NCBI GenBank assembly: GCA_002162875.1 | Contig: MABA01000003.1 | Span: forward strand, 62,001-126,000 | Length of the DNA: 64,000 bases | Origin: Rhodobacterales bacterium 52_120_T64 | Lineage (GTDB): Bacteria > Pseudomonadota > Alphaproteobacteria > Rhodobacterales > Rhodobacteraceae | Direction of reading: 5' to 3' | Part shown: in pieces, positions 9,824 through 20,044 of the stretch | Layout: the number at the start of each line of letters is the position of its first letter | Position numbering within the stretch: the stretch's first letter is position 1 | Made by a program: the position numbers and the translations under genes | Notes under the pieces: model-generated | The model's input: the letters and a program-made list of their open reading frames with translations, nothing else | Database searches by the model: none | Told to the model about the DNA's origin: nothing

Positions 9824-10240
9824 TTAGGCAAAGTAGTTGAGGGCAGCGACGGTTATACCGCCCGTTGCCATAAAGGTTAACGTCGCAACAATTGAACGTT
9901 TGGAGAGGCGGGAGTTGCCGCAAATCCCGTGACCAGACGTACAGCCTGAGCCCATGATCGTGCCGATACCTACGGCCAGACCGCCGATGACTAACAATGG
10001 AAAACTGTTGGTTACCGTAATTTGCGGGACGCTGTTGGATGCATAATAAACCAACGGGGCCGCGAGAAGACCGATGAGGAATAACGCACGCTCAGCCCAG
10101 TCGGAGGGCTTTGAACTGCCGATCCAACCGCCCAGGATACCGCTGATACCTGCGATTCTGCCGTTCCCGAGCATAAGTATGCCGGTGGCCGTGCCAATCA
10201 TTAAGCCGCCAATTATAGCATTAATCCAGTCAGGGTTCAT
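9824..10240 (-). CDS. YeeE/YedE-family membrane protein, first half
   Basis: A 138-aa membrane protein with about four hydrophobic segments and the strongly conserved motif GSGCTSGHGICG near residue 100, the cysteine-containing pore signature of YeeE/YedE transporters. It begins MNPDWINAIIGGLMIGTATG, as usual for the first partner of split YeeE pairs. It is the first gene of a two-gene operon. In relatives such pairs are often controlled by a sulfide-sensing BigR/SqrR-type repressor; no such gene lies here, so control would have to come from elsewhere. Confidence 0.87.
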   Translation of the reverse strand: MNPDWINAIIGGLMIGTATGILMLGNGRIAGISGILGGWIGSSKPSDWAERALFLIGLLAAPLVYYASNSVPQITVTNSFPLLVIGGLAVGIGTIMGSGCTSGHGICGNSRLSKRSIVATLTFMATGGITVAALNYFA

Positions 10241-10262
10241 TTTCTTGCTCCGATCTTAACTA

Positions 10263-10276
10263 CACATCATTATGTG
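10263..10276. promoter_or_regulatory. Short dyad upstream of the YeeE pair
   Basis: CACAT and ATGTG form a 5-bp inverted repeat with a 4-nt spacer about 22 bp ahead of the first YeeE gene, within AT-rich DNA. It could be an operator, but it is short and the regulator is unknown. Confidence 0.25.
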
Positions 10277-10365
10277 AAAATTACGTAGTTACTCGTTTCA
10301 TATGTATATTATACCACAAGACGCAAGTGTTGGTGAAATAATAGATTGCAGCAATTATCGTTTAG

Positions 10366-10401
10366 TTAACCTCGCCTTAACAATTTGTTGCTAATTATAG
10401 T
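10366..10401 (+). promoter_or_regulatory. CtrA-type box and -10 element before the beta-helix gene
   Basis: TTAA (10366-10369), seven bases, then TTAAC (10377-10381) is an exact match to the alphaproteobacterial CtrA consensus TTAA-N7-TTAAC. A -10-like TATAGT lies at 10396-10401, so the second half-site occupies the -35 position. This is the arrangement of CtrA-activated promoters. The predicted transcript would have a leader of about 100 nt before the ATG at 10511. Confidence 0.55.
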
Positions 10402-10510
10402 TATTCACCGCCATTGCAGCGGTCTTTTTCGAGAAATTTCAAAATGGTGCTTCGTACTTCACGAAGGCCGTAGGCTTGTTGGCTGGGTGCCAATCAAAGG
10501 GGTATTGCAT

Positions 10511-12805
10511 ATGAATATGGTTGTAACGGACGGAATTGACTTGATGCCACCGGCGTTTGTGGATGGATTGGATGATTGGTCGAGCACGGATGGCACACCG
10601 GGGTCGCCAACCTATGCGGGGGCCGTTAACGCGGCGATTGTGGTTAGTGATCCGGATTTCGGTGGCTGTTTGGAGTTGCAGACAACGACGGACCCGACAT
10701 CTCTGCGTTATATTGGCGAAGTGCCAATGATAGCCGGCGCCTATATCGAAGTTAAAGCGCGGATCAAGGTGATGAGCGGCGCATTTCCAAGTGTCCGGAT
10801 TGCAGCGAGGGCTGGTGGGGCTGGTGGCGTACATATTACTGGGTTGGACGAATTCGGACCGGTTGAGCCAATGGATACCTATGGTCGGGTTTACGAGGTT
10901 TCGGCGATCGTCGGGTCGGGGAATCGGGCTGGTGTCGATATGCCATGGGGAACACAGCCGGTTTACGGGCACTTCGGGTTGGATCTGGATGGGGCAACGG
11001 GCAGCGTCGTACGAATTGAGTCAATCGAAATCACGGATGTGACCGCGTATTTCCACCGCAAACTGATTCATTGGGTCGACGTGCGTGATTACGGGGCGAT
11101 CGGCGACGGGATAACTGATGATATTTCCGCGTTCGAGGCGGCCGATGCAGCGGCGGAGGCAAGCGGCCGTGAACTATTGATCTCGGCTGGGACATATTAT
11201 CTGACCACCAATTGCACGCTAAATGCGCGCTGTCGTTTCGAGGGCAAGCTGGTAATGCCTGATGACAAGCGCTTGCAATTAACGCATAATTTTGACCTTC
11301 CAACCTATGTAGATGCGTTTGGTGACGAAACACTCGCCTTCAAAAAAGCGCTTCAGGCCCTGTTCAATTTCACCGACCATGAGTCGCTGGATATGGGTGG
11401 TATGCGCATCCAGCTGGACGAACCAATTGATGTACACGCCGCCGTGGGTAACAAGGATACTTTCGCCAACCGCCGAGTTTTACGCAACGGTCAGTTGGAG
11501 GTGAACGCGGGTTCGGCTTGGAATACCGAGGCGTTCACCAGCACCGCGAGCTATTCCAGCAGCGATGATTTGGTCCTTAGCAATGTGGTTAATGTGGCAT
11601 CCATTCCCGTAGGTGCGCTTGTAACAGGCGCAGGTGTCGGGCGTGAAGTTTATGTACAAAACAAGGACGACGGACTTGGCACGATTACGCTTAGCCAACC
11701 GTTGCATTCGGCACCAGGTTCACAAACCTATACGTTTATACGCTTCAAGTATTTGCTCGACTTCTCAGGTTTCGCTAGCGTTCAACGATTCCAGATCGAG
11801 GGGGTTGAGTTCGGCTGTTTCGGGGATGCGAGTGGGCTTATGCTGCCAAAAGACGGAATCGCTTGGCATATTCGAAATTGCTGGTTCACGAAACCAAGGG
11901 ATCGGGGGATTACCTCGATTGGCAAGGGTTGCAATGGTATGTCCGTACATGACAACGAGTTTTTGTCGAATGAATACAGCACATTGGTCCAGTATCGCAC
12001 TACGATCGCGTTTAATTCCAACAGTAATGACATCAAAGTCCGCAACAATCGCGCGGTGCGATTCCTACATTTTGGGGTGTTGAACGGTGGCGGGCATATC
12101 ATATCGGGTAACCATTTCTGGCAAGGTGACGATTCCGTGGACGGGGAGCGCTCGGCGGGGATTGTGTTGACCCAGAAAAGTTGCAAGACGACGTTCTCGG
12201 CCAACTATATCGATAACGCGTGGATCGAATTGAACAACGAGCATGACGTTAAAGCTAATGCAGATGCCAGCACGCGCCCATTCGGTACTTTGTCTTTGAC
12301 GGGAAACATCTTTACGGCGGGGGATGTGCCGGTTTGGTTTACCTATATTCGGCTGGCACCCTTTGGGAGCAACCACACGATTGACGGAATTTCGGTGGTC
12401 GGGAACACATTCAAGACCATTGGTAGCGGCGTTATTGATCGGGTCGAGGGAGTGGATACTTCTGAAGGCACATTCGATCATAGTGCGACCAAAGCGGTGA
12501 CGTTCACGGGAAATTCGTTTGATGAAGTAGTGGAGCGAACGGAAAGTCCAGCGGTGAAACGTGTTACTAAAACGGGTGCTTCCAACAACTGGGCGGTCGA
12601 TCTATCGGCAAAACTCCCGTTCGGCGGGCAGGTCTTGGGCGTCGATGCGGTGATGCCGCAGGGTGATATTCTTAACGGCAGTGACGTGGCGCAATACATC
12701 GTTCCGACGGCGCAACTTGCTGGGAACAGCAATGTATCGATCAAATGGGGGGCGAGCGTTAAGGGTACGGTGCATCTGGTCGCCCGTGTCGATTTGCCTT
12801 CTTAG
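10511..12805 (+). CDS. Pectate-lyase-like right-handed beta-helix (GH28-related) protein
   Basis: A 764-aa protein of a family common in Rhodobacteraceae. The N-terminal 175 residues look like a beta-sandwich module. The pectate_lyase_3 signature WVDVRDYGAIGDGITDD follows at about 187-203, then a long beta-helix with repeated SGNHFW- and TGNxF-type turns. The ATG at 10511 is chosen because an AAAGGGG ribosome binding site precedes it by about 9 nt; the upstream extension of the frame has none. No signal peptide is visible, so it is unlikely to leave the cell by the Sec route. It resembles phage tail-spike depolymerases or gene-transfer-agent head spikes more than a catabolic pectinase. It stands alone behind a CtrA-type promoter. 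Confidence 0.8.
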   Translation: MNMVVTDGIDLMPPAFVDGLDDWSSTDGTPGSPTYAGAVNAAIVVSDPDFGGCLELQTTTDPTSLRYIGEVPMIAGAYIEVKARIKVMSGAFPSVRIAARAGGAGGVHITGLDEFGPVEPMDTYGRVYEVSAIVGSGNRAGVDMPWGTQPVYGHFGLDLDGATGSVVRIESIEITDVTAYFHRKLIHWVDVRDYGAIGDGITDDISAFEAADAAAEASGRELLISAGTYYLTTNCTLNARCRFEGKLVMPDDKRLQLTHNFDLPTYVDAFGDETLAFKKALQALFNFTDHESLDMGGMRIQLDEPIDVHAAVGNKDTFANRRVLRNGQLEVNAGSAWNTEAFTSTASYSSSDDLVLSNVVNVASIPVGALVTGAGVGREVYVQNKDDGLGTITLSQPLHSAPGSQTYTFIRFKYLLDFSGFASVQRFQIEGVEFGCFGDASGLMLPKDGIAWHIRNCWFTKPRDRGITSIGKGCNGMSVHDNEFLSNEYSTLVQYRTTIAFNSNSNDIKVRNNRAVRFLHFGVLNGGGHIISGNHFWQGDDSVDGERSAGIVLTQKSCKTTFSANYIDNAWIELNNEHDVKANADASTRPFGTLSLTGNIFTAGDVPVWFTYIRLAPFGSNHTIDGISVVGNTFKTIGSGVIDRVEGVDTSEGTFDHSATKAVTFTGNSFDEVVERTESPAVKRVTKTGASNNWAVDLSAKLPFGGQVLGVDAVMPQGDILNGSDVAQYIVPTAQLAGNSNVSIKWGASVKGTVHLVARVDLPS

Positions 12806-12856
12806 GGTTTGGCGATTTGGTATTGTCGGCGTAGGGTGGTGTTATAGGAGGACGCT

Positions 12857-13177
12857 ATGCCGACAATTTCTACCGACCGAAAATTGCAGACCGTTATTAC
12901 GACGTTCGAAGTTAATCCAGGGACATGCCAAGATCTGCTGGACGAGTTGCAAGCGGCGTGTGACGAGGTGATCAGCAAACACGCGGGGTTCATCTCGGCC
13001 ACGCTGCATGTGAACGACGCGCAAACGCGGATCGCGAACTACTCCCAATGGGAAAACCGCGAGGACTTTATGGAGATGCTGCGTTCCGAAGAAATGCGAG
13101 CGCGGAGCCGGAAGATCAACGAGATGTGCAAGAACTTCGAGCCGGTGATGTATGACGTGGTTTATTGTTCGGGGTGA
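12857..13177 (+). CDS. ABM-domain (antibiotic biosynthesis monooxygenase-like) protein
   Basis: A 106-aa protein with a ferredoxin-like ABM fold, seen from the VNPGTCQDLLDEL helix, the GFISATLHVN strand and the conserved YSQWENREDF motif. Members range from heme-degrading and quinone monooxygenases to proteins of unknown substrate, so the reaction cannot be named. A good AGGAGG ribosome binding site precedes the ATG. It starts 51 bp after the beta-helix gene, but nothing links the two functions. Confidence 0.8.
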   Translation: MPTISTDRKLQTVITTFEVNPGTCQDLLDELQAACDEVISKHAGFISATLHVNDAQTRIANYSQWENREDFMEMLRSEEMRARSRKINEMCKNFEPVMYDVVYCSG

Positions 13178-13300
13178 CGTTATCAGCTCTCGAACATGGG
13201 GCACATAGTATCCAGTTGGACACATTCATCTATATGTGGTAGGTACACGGCACTTTCTACCAAGTGTGTACTCCTATAAAAAACATATGAGGGACTTGCT

Positions 13301-13693
13301 ATGAATGCTGATACTCGTGAAAAATATCTAAAATTGGCTTTGGCCGTATTCGGTCTGATCTTTCTGCTTATCTATCCGTTAGGGATCATTTGGCCCTCTG
13401 GATGGGTCTGGCACGGGGGCGAAGGCTCTTACTATCTGCAGATGATTATCGGAATGTACCTAGTTCTTGGGGTTATGCTGATAATGGCGTCCAGAAACCC
13501 GTCAGAGCATAAAAGCCTGATTAACTACACGATCTGGTCGAGTATCGTACATGGATTGATAATGGGTGTGCAGGCAGTTGGTGACGACATGGAACACGGC
13601 CACTTAATTGCCGACGTTCCGGCGCTGTTGCTGGTAGCAGCGGTGCTTTGGTATTTGTCGCCAAAAGGGGACGCCGCAGAGCAAACGGCGTAG
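13301..13693 (+). CDS. Four-helix membrane protein, DUF6632-like
   Basis: A 130-aa integral membrane protein with four predicted transmembrane segments (about residues 10-30, 46-64, 77-95 and 103-120). It contains a loop with GDDMEHGHLIADVP and resembles the DUF6632 family of unknown function. A GAGGGAC ribosome binding site precedes the ATG. A TATAAA sequence at 13275 may be its -10 element. It lies alone between the ABM gene and the convergent uvrB. Confidence 0.65.
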   Translation: MNADTREKYLKLALAVFGLIFLLIYPLGIIWPSGWVWHGGEGSYYLQMIIGMYLVLGVMLIMASRNPSEHKSLINYTIWSSIVHGLIMGVQAVGDDMEHGHLIADVPALLLVAAVLWYLSPKGDAAEQTA

Positions 13694-13795
13694 CTTTCAA
13701 AAAGGCTGGTAGGTCGATCTAATGTGACGCTCAACGTTCAAGTTATTCTGAAGATGACGCTGATGTTTTCGATGTGTAGTTGAGTGATTGATATG

Positions 13796-13828
13796 ACGAC
13801 TGGTGCGTGGCGATCACGCACCAGTCGT
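13796..13828. terminator. Strong hairpin between convergent genes
   Basis: ACGACTGGTGCGTG (13796-13809) pairs perfectly over 14 bp with 13815-13828 around the loop GCGAT. It sits 5 bp past the uvrB stop. There is no clear T-run on either side, so it is a terminator-like or 3'-protecting hairpin. Confidence 0.55.
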
Positions 13829-13832
13829 GGTA

Positions 13833-16001
<2,169 letters not shown>

Positions 16002-16003
16002 TG

Positions 16004-16018
16004 ATTCCCCCTTTGTTC
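16004..16018 (-). promoter_or_regulatory. SOS (LexA) box-like site at the uvrB start
   Basis: On the plus strand this reads ATTC, seven bases, GTTC. That is one mismatch from the alphaproteobacterial LexA consensus GTTC-N7-GTTC. It lies 3-17 bp before the uvrB start codon and overlaps the ribosome binding site. Confidence 0.4.
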
Positions 16019-16049
16019 TATAAGTGATGGATTGTGTGCGGATTGCAAG

Positions 16050-16065
16050 GTTAACGAGGGGTTAA
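16050..16065 (-). promoter_or_regulatory. CtrA-type box upstream of uvrB
   Basis: On the minus strand this reads TTAA, CCCCTCG, TTAAC, an exact CtrA consensus, about 50 bp ahead of the uvrB start and oriented towards it. A convincing -10 element at the usual distance was not found. Confidence 0.45.
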
Positions 16066-16235
16066 TTCTTTAGGTAGAATTTTTACGATAATTCACAACT
16101 TATACGAATAAATTTCTTGCGACGCGCAACCCAAGCACCGTATGGTTTTCAGGCAAGCAGCAAGCAGGCCGCCGATCGGGTTCGACAAATTACCCCACCC
16201 CTCGCTCTTCGAAGCCGTTCGGCGGTCATCTTCTC

Positions 16236-16264
16236 TTGCAGACTCTTTAAAATTTGGCGATAAG
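16236..16264 (+). promoter_or_regulatory. Promoter for the NDUFS4-like gene
   Basis: TTGCAG (16236-16241) and GATAAG (16259-16264) are separated by 17 bp and match housekeeping sigma -35 and -10 elements moderately. The gene starts 30 bp downstream. Confidence 0.4.
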
Positions 16265-16294
16265 TGCGCAAGTTCTATTCAACGAGGTACTCCA

Positions 16295-16606
16295 ATGCTG
16301 GCACGTATTTACCAACCCGCACGAAATGCAATGCAGTCCGGTCAGGCCAAAACGAATGCTTGGGTGTTGGAGTATGTTCCCGAAACGGCTAAATCCCTCG
16401 ATCCTCTAATGGGTTGGACCAGCTCAGACGACATGCGCGGGCAGGTGAAGATGCAGTTTGAAACGCAGGAAGCCGCTGTGGATTTCGCTAAGGGAAACGG
16501 AATTGCATACCGTGTTCAAAAAACGCACAAGCGCAAGCCAATGTTGCGTGCGGGCGGATATGCCGAGAATTTCGCTTCAAACCGCAAGACCGTCTGGACG
16601 CACTAA
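16295..16606 (+). CDS. NADH dehydrogenase accessory subunit, NDUFS4-like
   Basis: A 103-aa protein of the ETC_C1_NDUFA4/NDUFS4 family, an accessory subunit on the matrix/cytoplasmic arm of complex I shared by alphaproteobacteria and mitochondria. Family features are the start ARIYQPARNAMQSG, the W-x-L-E-Y strand, MGWTSSDDMRGQVKMQF, and the tail with FASNRKTVW. The ATG at 16295 follows a GAGGT ribosome binding site; the upstream in-frame extension has no family resemblance. It stands apart from the main nuo operon, as is usual in alphaproteobacteria. Confidence 0.9.
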   Translation: MLARIYQPARNAMQSGQAKTNAWVLEYVPETAKSLDPLMGWTSSDDMRGQVKMQFETQEAAVDFAKGNGIAYRVQKTHKRKPMLRAGGYAENFASNRKTVWTH

Positions 16607-16639
16607 ATCTAATTTATAACTGAACGTTGAAGCGGGCGA

Positions 16640-16691
16640 CGCATAGTGCTATGCGAGCGCAAATTCCATGCGCGCGACCATAAGGAGCCCC
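16640..16691 (+). promoter_or_regulatory. Structured ahcY leader with maskable ribosome binding site
   Basis: CGCATA (16640-16645) pairs with TATGCG (16650-16655). A competing stem uses 16653-16660 with 16670-16676 (GCGAGCGC with GCGCGCG, one mismatch), and its loop carries TTCC (16664-16667). TTCC can pair with GGAG (16684-16687), the ahcY ribosome binding site, giving a small H-type pseudoknot. The two stems share bases 16653-16655 and so exclude each other. No established riboswitch core was recognised. Confidence 0.4.
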
Positions 16692-16696
16692 CGAAA

Positions 16697-18085
16697 ATGT
16701 CCGATTACATTGTTAAAGACATATCCCTAGCCGAATTCGGCCGTAAAGAACTTGATATTGCCGAAACAGAAATGCCCGGTCTGATGGCGCTACGCGAAGA
16801 GTATGGTGAAAGCCAGCCGCTCAAAGGTTCGCGCATCGTCGGTTCTTTGCACATGACGATCCAGACAGCTGTCCTGATTGAAACGTTAACCGCATTGGGC
16901 GCCGATGTTCGTTGGGCTTCGTGCAACATTTTCTCCACGCAAGATCATGCCGCGGCGGCTATTGCTGAAACTGGCGTGCCGGTGTTTGCAATCAAAGGCC
17001 AAACCCTCGAAGAGCACTGGGATTACCTCGACCGCTCGTTCCAGTTCCCCGAGGGCGCCAACCTTATCCTTGACGATGGTGGCGACGCGACTCTCTATGT
17101 TTTGGTGGGCGCACGTGTTGAAGCGGGCGAAACTGATTTGATCGAAGTTCCGACGTCTGAAGAAGAAATTGCCGTCTTTGCGCAGATCAAAAAACGCATG
17201 AAAGAAAGTCCAGGCTGGTTCACAAAAATGCGCGAAGCCATTCAAGGTGTTTCCGAGGAAACTACCACAGGTGTGCACCGCTTATATGAATTGGTAAAAC
17301 AAGGCCAACTACCTTTCCCGGCGATAAACGTGAACGACTCCGTTACCAAATCGAAGTTCGACAACAAGTATGGCGTTAAAGAAAGCCTCGTTGACGGTAT
17401 CCGCCGCGCGACTGACACCATGCTGGCTGGTAAGACAGCGGTTGTTTGTGGATACGGAGACGTGGGTAAAGGTTCGGCAGCCAGCCTTCAGGGCGCCGGT
17501 GCACGTGTGAAAGTTACCGAAATCGACCCGATCTGCGCGCTTCAGGCTGCGATGGATGGATTTGAGGTTGTAACCTTGGAAGACGCTGTCGAAACGGCTG
17601 ACGTGTTTATCACCACAACCGGCAACAAAGACATCATCCGTATCGAGCATATGCGCGCGATGAAGGATATGGCGATTGTTGGTAACATCGGCCACTTCGA
17701 CAACGAAATTCAGGTTGCGGCGTTGAAGAACCACAAATGGACCAACATTAAGGACCAAGTGGATATGATCGAGATGCCGAACGGCAACCGTATGATCCTT
17801 CTGTCGCAAGGCCGTTTGTTGAACCTTGGCAACGCCACTGGTCACCCGTCGTTCGTCATGTCTGCCAGCTTTACTAATCAGGTGTTGGCACAGATCGAGC
17901 TTTGGACCAAGGGTGACGAGTACAAAAACGATGTTTACATTTTGCCCAAACATCTGGACGAAAAAGTTGCACGACTGCATCTTGACCGTATCGGTGTGAA
18001 GCTATCCGTGCTGTCGCAAGAGCAGGCCGAGTATATTGGTGTGACACCGGAAGGTCCGTTCAAGCCGGAACATTACCGCTACTAA
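16697..18085 (+). CDS. ahcY: S-adenosylhomocysteine hydrolase
   Basis: AhcY splits S-adenosylhomocysteine into adenosine and homocysteine, relieving product inhibition of methyltransferases in the activated methyl cycle. The 462-aa protein has the NAD-binding segment [13 protein letters not shown], the substrate-site stretches [15 protein letters not shown] and [13 protein letters not shown], and the C-terminal KPEHYRY shared by all AhcYs. The ATG at 16697 is chosen because an AAGGAG site lies 9 nt upstream and the encoded MSDYIVKDI is the family start. The leader is folded, as described separately. Confidence 0.97.
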   Translation: MSDYIVKDISLAEFGRKELDIAETEMPGLMALREEYGESQPLKGSRIVGSLHMTIQTAVLIETLTALGADVRWASCNIFSTQDHAAAAIAETGVPVFAIKGQTLEEHWDYLDRSFQFPEGANLILDDGGDATLYVLVGARVEAGETDLIEVPTSEEEIAVFAQIKKRMKESPGWFTKMREAIQGVSEETTTGVHRLYELVKQGQLPFPAINVNDSVTKSKFDNKYGVKESLVDGIRRATDTMLAGKTAVVCGYGDVGKGSAASLQGAGARVKVTEIDPICALQAAMDGFEVVTLEDAVETADVFITTTGNKDIIRIEHMRAMKDMAIVGNIGHFDNEIQVAALKNHKWTNIKDQVDMIEMPNGNRMILLSQGRLLNLGNATGHPSFVMSASFTNQVLAQIELWTKGDEYKNDVYILPKHLDEKVARLHLDRIGVKLSVLSQEQAEYIGVTPEGPFKPEHYRY

Positions 18086-18148
18086 TTGCATCATTTCCTT
18101 TGCGGGGCGGCTGTGTCAGTCTGCCTCGTAAAAGGGATTGATTTTGAT

Positions 18149-18919
18149 ATGCAAATACATTTTTTAGAATTGGTGGCCGTGATCGTTTTGTTCGCGGCCA
18201 TTTGGTTATGGCGCAGACCCGATTGGATGGGGACACGTGGAAAAACCCTATGGGATTGGTTGGCGTTGCTCGCCGTCCCCGCATTTATCGGGTTTGCAAC
18301 CGTTCTGATAAACGCGTCGCAAGCCGATATCGAGCGTGTTCGTTTGCAAGAATTGGCGCTACAGCAATATATCGACCGGATCAGTGATCTGTCGCTGGAT
18401 GAGCGTGCAACAGCGCAACCGCAGAAGTCTTTGGCCATCGGGCGGGCACAAACTACAGCTATTCTTCAAATCACGGACAAGGAACGCACAGCGCGCGTGT
18501 TGAAATTCTTACAAGAGATGGACCTACTGCAGGAATACGCGGTCAATCTGGAATACCTCGACTTCTCCGGCGGGGAGTTGAAGGGACTGCGGTTAGACAA
18601 TATGGATCTTGAGGGAAGTAACCTTCGCGGCGCAGACCTCGAGGGCGGTAGCTTTAGAAATGTTGATCTGGAGGAAGCCGATCTTCGTGGTGCTGATCTG
18701 GAAGACGCAGATTTCCGCGATGCGGATTTCGAAGATGCTCTGATGAAAGGGGCTGAATTTGATCGAACGGACCTGCGTGGCGCAGACTTAAGCAAGGCGG
18801 TTGGGCTAACAATGGCGCAACTTGAGGGCGCCTGCATGGGCGAAACCACCAAGCTGCCGATAGAGTTTAATCCGGTGCTGGTGCAATCTGGGGGGTGTTT
18901 TGATTCCGGTGATGACTAA
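18149..18919 (+). CDS. Membrane-anchored pentapeptide-repeat protein
   Basis: A 256-aa protein with two N-terminal transmembrane segments (about residues 5-24 and 38-56), a short coiled stretch, and then a pentapeptide-repeat domain (about 140-235) with units of the A(D/N)LxG type such as ADLRG and ADFRD. Such domains form a right-handed quadrilateral beta-helix; the function is unknown. The ATG at 18149 lies about 12 nt after AAAGGGA. An upstream TTG at 18086 abuts the ahcY stop but encodes no recognisable start. Some DUF-type ion-channel-associated proteins have the same layout. Confidence 0.8.
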   Translation: MQIHFLELVAVIVLFAAIWLWRRPDWMGTRGKTLWDWLALLAVPAFIGFATVLINASQADIERVRLQELALQQYIDRISDLSLDERATAQPQKSLAIGRAQTTAILQITDKERTARVLKFLQEMDLLQEYAVNLEYLDFSGGELKGLRLDNMDLEGSNLRGADLEGGSFRNVDLEEADLRGADLEDADFRDADFEDALMKGAEFDRTDLRGADLSKAVGLTMAQLEGACMGETTKLPIEFNPVLVQSGGCFDSGDD

Positions 18920-18931
18920 TCACAGCGAAAT

Positions 18932-18969
18932 AACCTATAAGGCCCGCACCAATGCGGGCCTTATAGGTT
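18932..18969. terminator. Bidirectional terminator between convergent genes
   Basis: A 16-bp perfect stem (18932-18947 with 18954-18969) surrounds the loop ACCAAT, between the stop codons of the pentapeptide-repeat gene and ppk2. The outer stem half is A/T-rich, so it offers a T-rich end in both directions. Confidence 0.8.
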
Positions 18970-18975
18970 TCGGGA

Positions 18976-19875
18976 TCACCTACCCGGATGCAAAGTTTTT
19001 CCAAGTATGTGCGCATCATTCCCGATGACGCTTCCCGCATGTCCTACAATTAGCGGATCGGGCGCGGTGGCGACGGCTGGGTCGCGGTCGGGATATGGCA
19101 ACGACGCAAGGAAATGTCGCATCGTATTCAGGCGCGCGCGTTTTTTGCAATTGGACTTTATGATTGTCCAAGGGGCGTCGGCAGTGTCTGTGTAAAAGAA
19201 CATCGCTTCTTTGGCTTCGGTGTAGTCATCCCATTTATCAAGGCTGGCGCGATCAATTGGAGACAGTTTCCATTGCTTCAATGGATCGTGCTCACGCGAT
19301 TGAAAACGACGGCGTTGTTCATCTTGGGTGACCGAAAACCAATATTTGAACAGTCGAACACCAGAGCGCGTAATCATACGCTCGAAATCCGGTGTCTGGC
19401 GCATGAATTCCAGATAGTCTTGCGGCGTGCTGAAACCCATCACACGTTCAACGCCAGCGCGATTATACCAGGAGCGATCGAAAAACACGATTTCACCAGC
19501 AGATGGCAAGTGTTGGATGTAACGTTGATAGTACCACTGACTTTGCTCGCGCTCGCTTGGCTTGTTTAGCGCAACAACACGGGAGGCACGTGGATTAAGG
19601 TGTTCAGTAAAACGTTTGATCGTGCCACCCTTACCGGCGGCATCACGGCCTTCAAACAATATCACGATCTTCTCGCCGGTTTCTTCAACCCATTGCTGAA
19701 CTTTCAGAAGCTCCACCTGCAACTTGGCTTTTTCTGCCTCGTAAACAGCTTTCTTCATTTTGTCTTTGTACGGATACGTCGATTGCTCAAAACGCGCTTG
19801 GGGCGAGTCTGTGGGTATGGCAATACCTTCGGCAATATCAATTTTTGGCGTGGCAGCTGTCATGTTGACTGTCAT
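18976..19875 (-). CDS. ppk2: Polyphosphate kinase 2
   Basis: PPK2 transfers phosphate between polyphosphate and nucleoside diphosphates or monophosphates. The 299-aa protein has Walker A GRDAAGKGG (residues 76-84), the following KRFTEHLNPR, the Walker B/lid motif FFDRSWYNRAGVERVMG, and the lid segment REHDPLKQWKLSPID. One PPK2 domain is present, with the length of class I enzymes that mainly make GTP or ATP from polyphosphate. A GGAG site lies about 8 nt before the ATG. It is monocistronic. Confidence 0.95.
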   Translation of the reverse strand: MTVNMTAATPKIDIAEGIAIPTDSPQARFEQSTYPYKDKMKKAVYEAEKAKLQVELLKVQQWVEETGEKIVILFEGRDAAGKGGTIKRFTEHLNPRASRVVALNKPSEREQSQWYYQRYIQHLPSAGEIVFFDRSWYNRAGVERVMGFSTPQDYLEFMRQTPDFERMITRSGVRLFKYWFSVTQDEQRRRFQSREHDPLKQWKLSPIDRASLDKWDDYTEAKEAMFFYTDTADAPWTIIKSNCKKRARLNTMRHFLASLPYPDRDPAVATAPDPLIVGHAGSVIGNDAHILGKTLHPGR

Positions 19876-20044
19876 TAAATAACTCCGTTTTATTTTATAT
19901 TATTTGCACCGAACATTAGCAAAAATCGATTTTCTATTCTTTGACTTGAGTCAAAATAAATGACGTTCAGGGATAACGTAAGTGAATTATGTCGCGCATT
20001 GTTTGTGTGATAATATCGGGGTAACGAATCGAAAGGATATGCCA

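Noticed and set aside
10385-10510. Upstream start for the beta-helix gene
   Set aside because: It would begin within the -10 region of the predicted promoter; the ATG at 10511 has a proper ribosome binding site and matches the family start.
16607-16696. Canonical SAM/SAH riboswitch before ahcY
   Set aside because: The fold and the 3' part are similar, but the conserved core before the TTCC segment is absent, so it is reported only as an unclassified leader.
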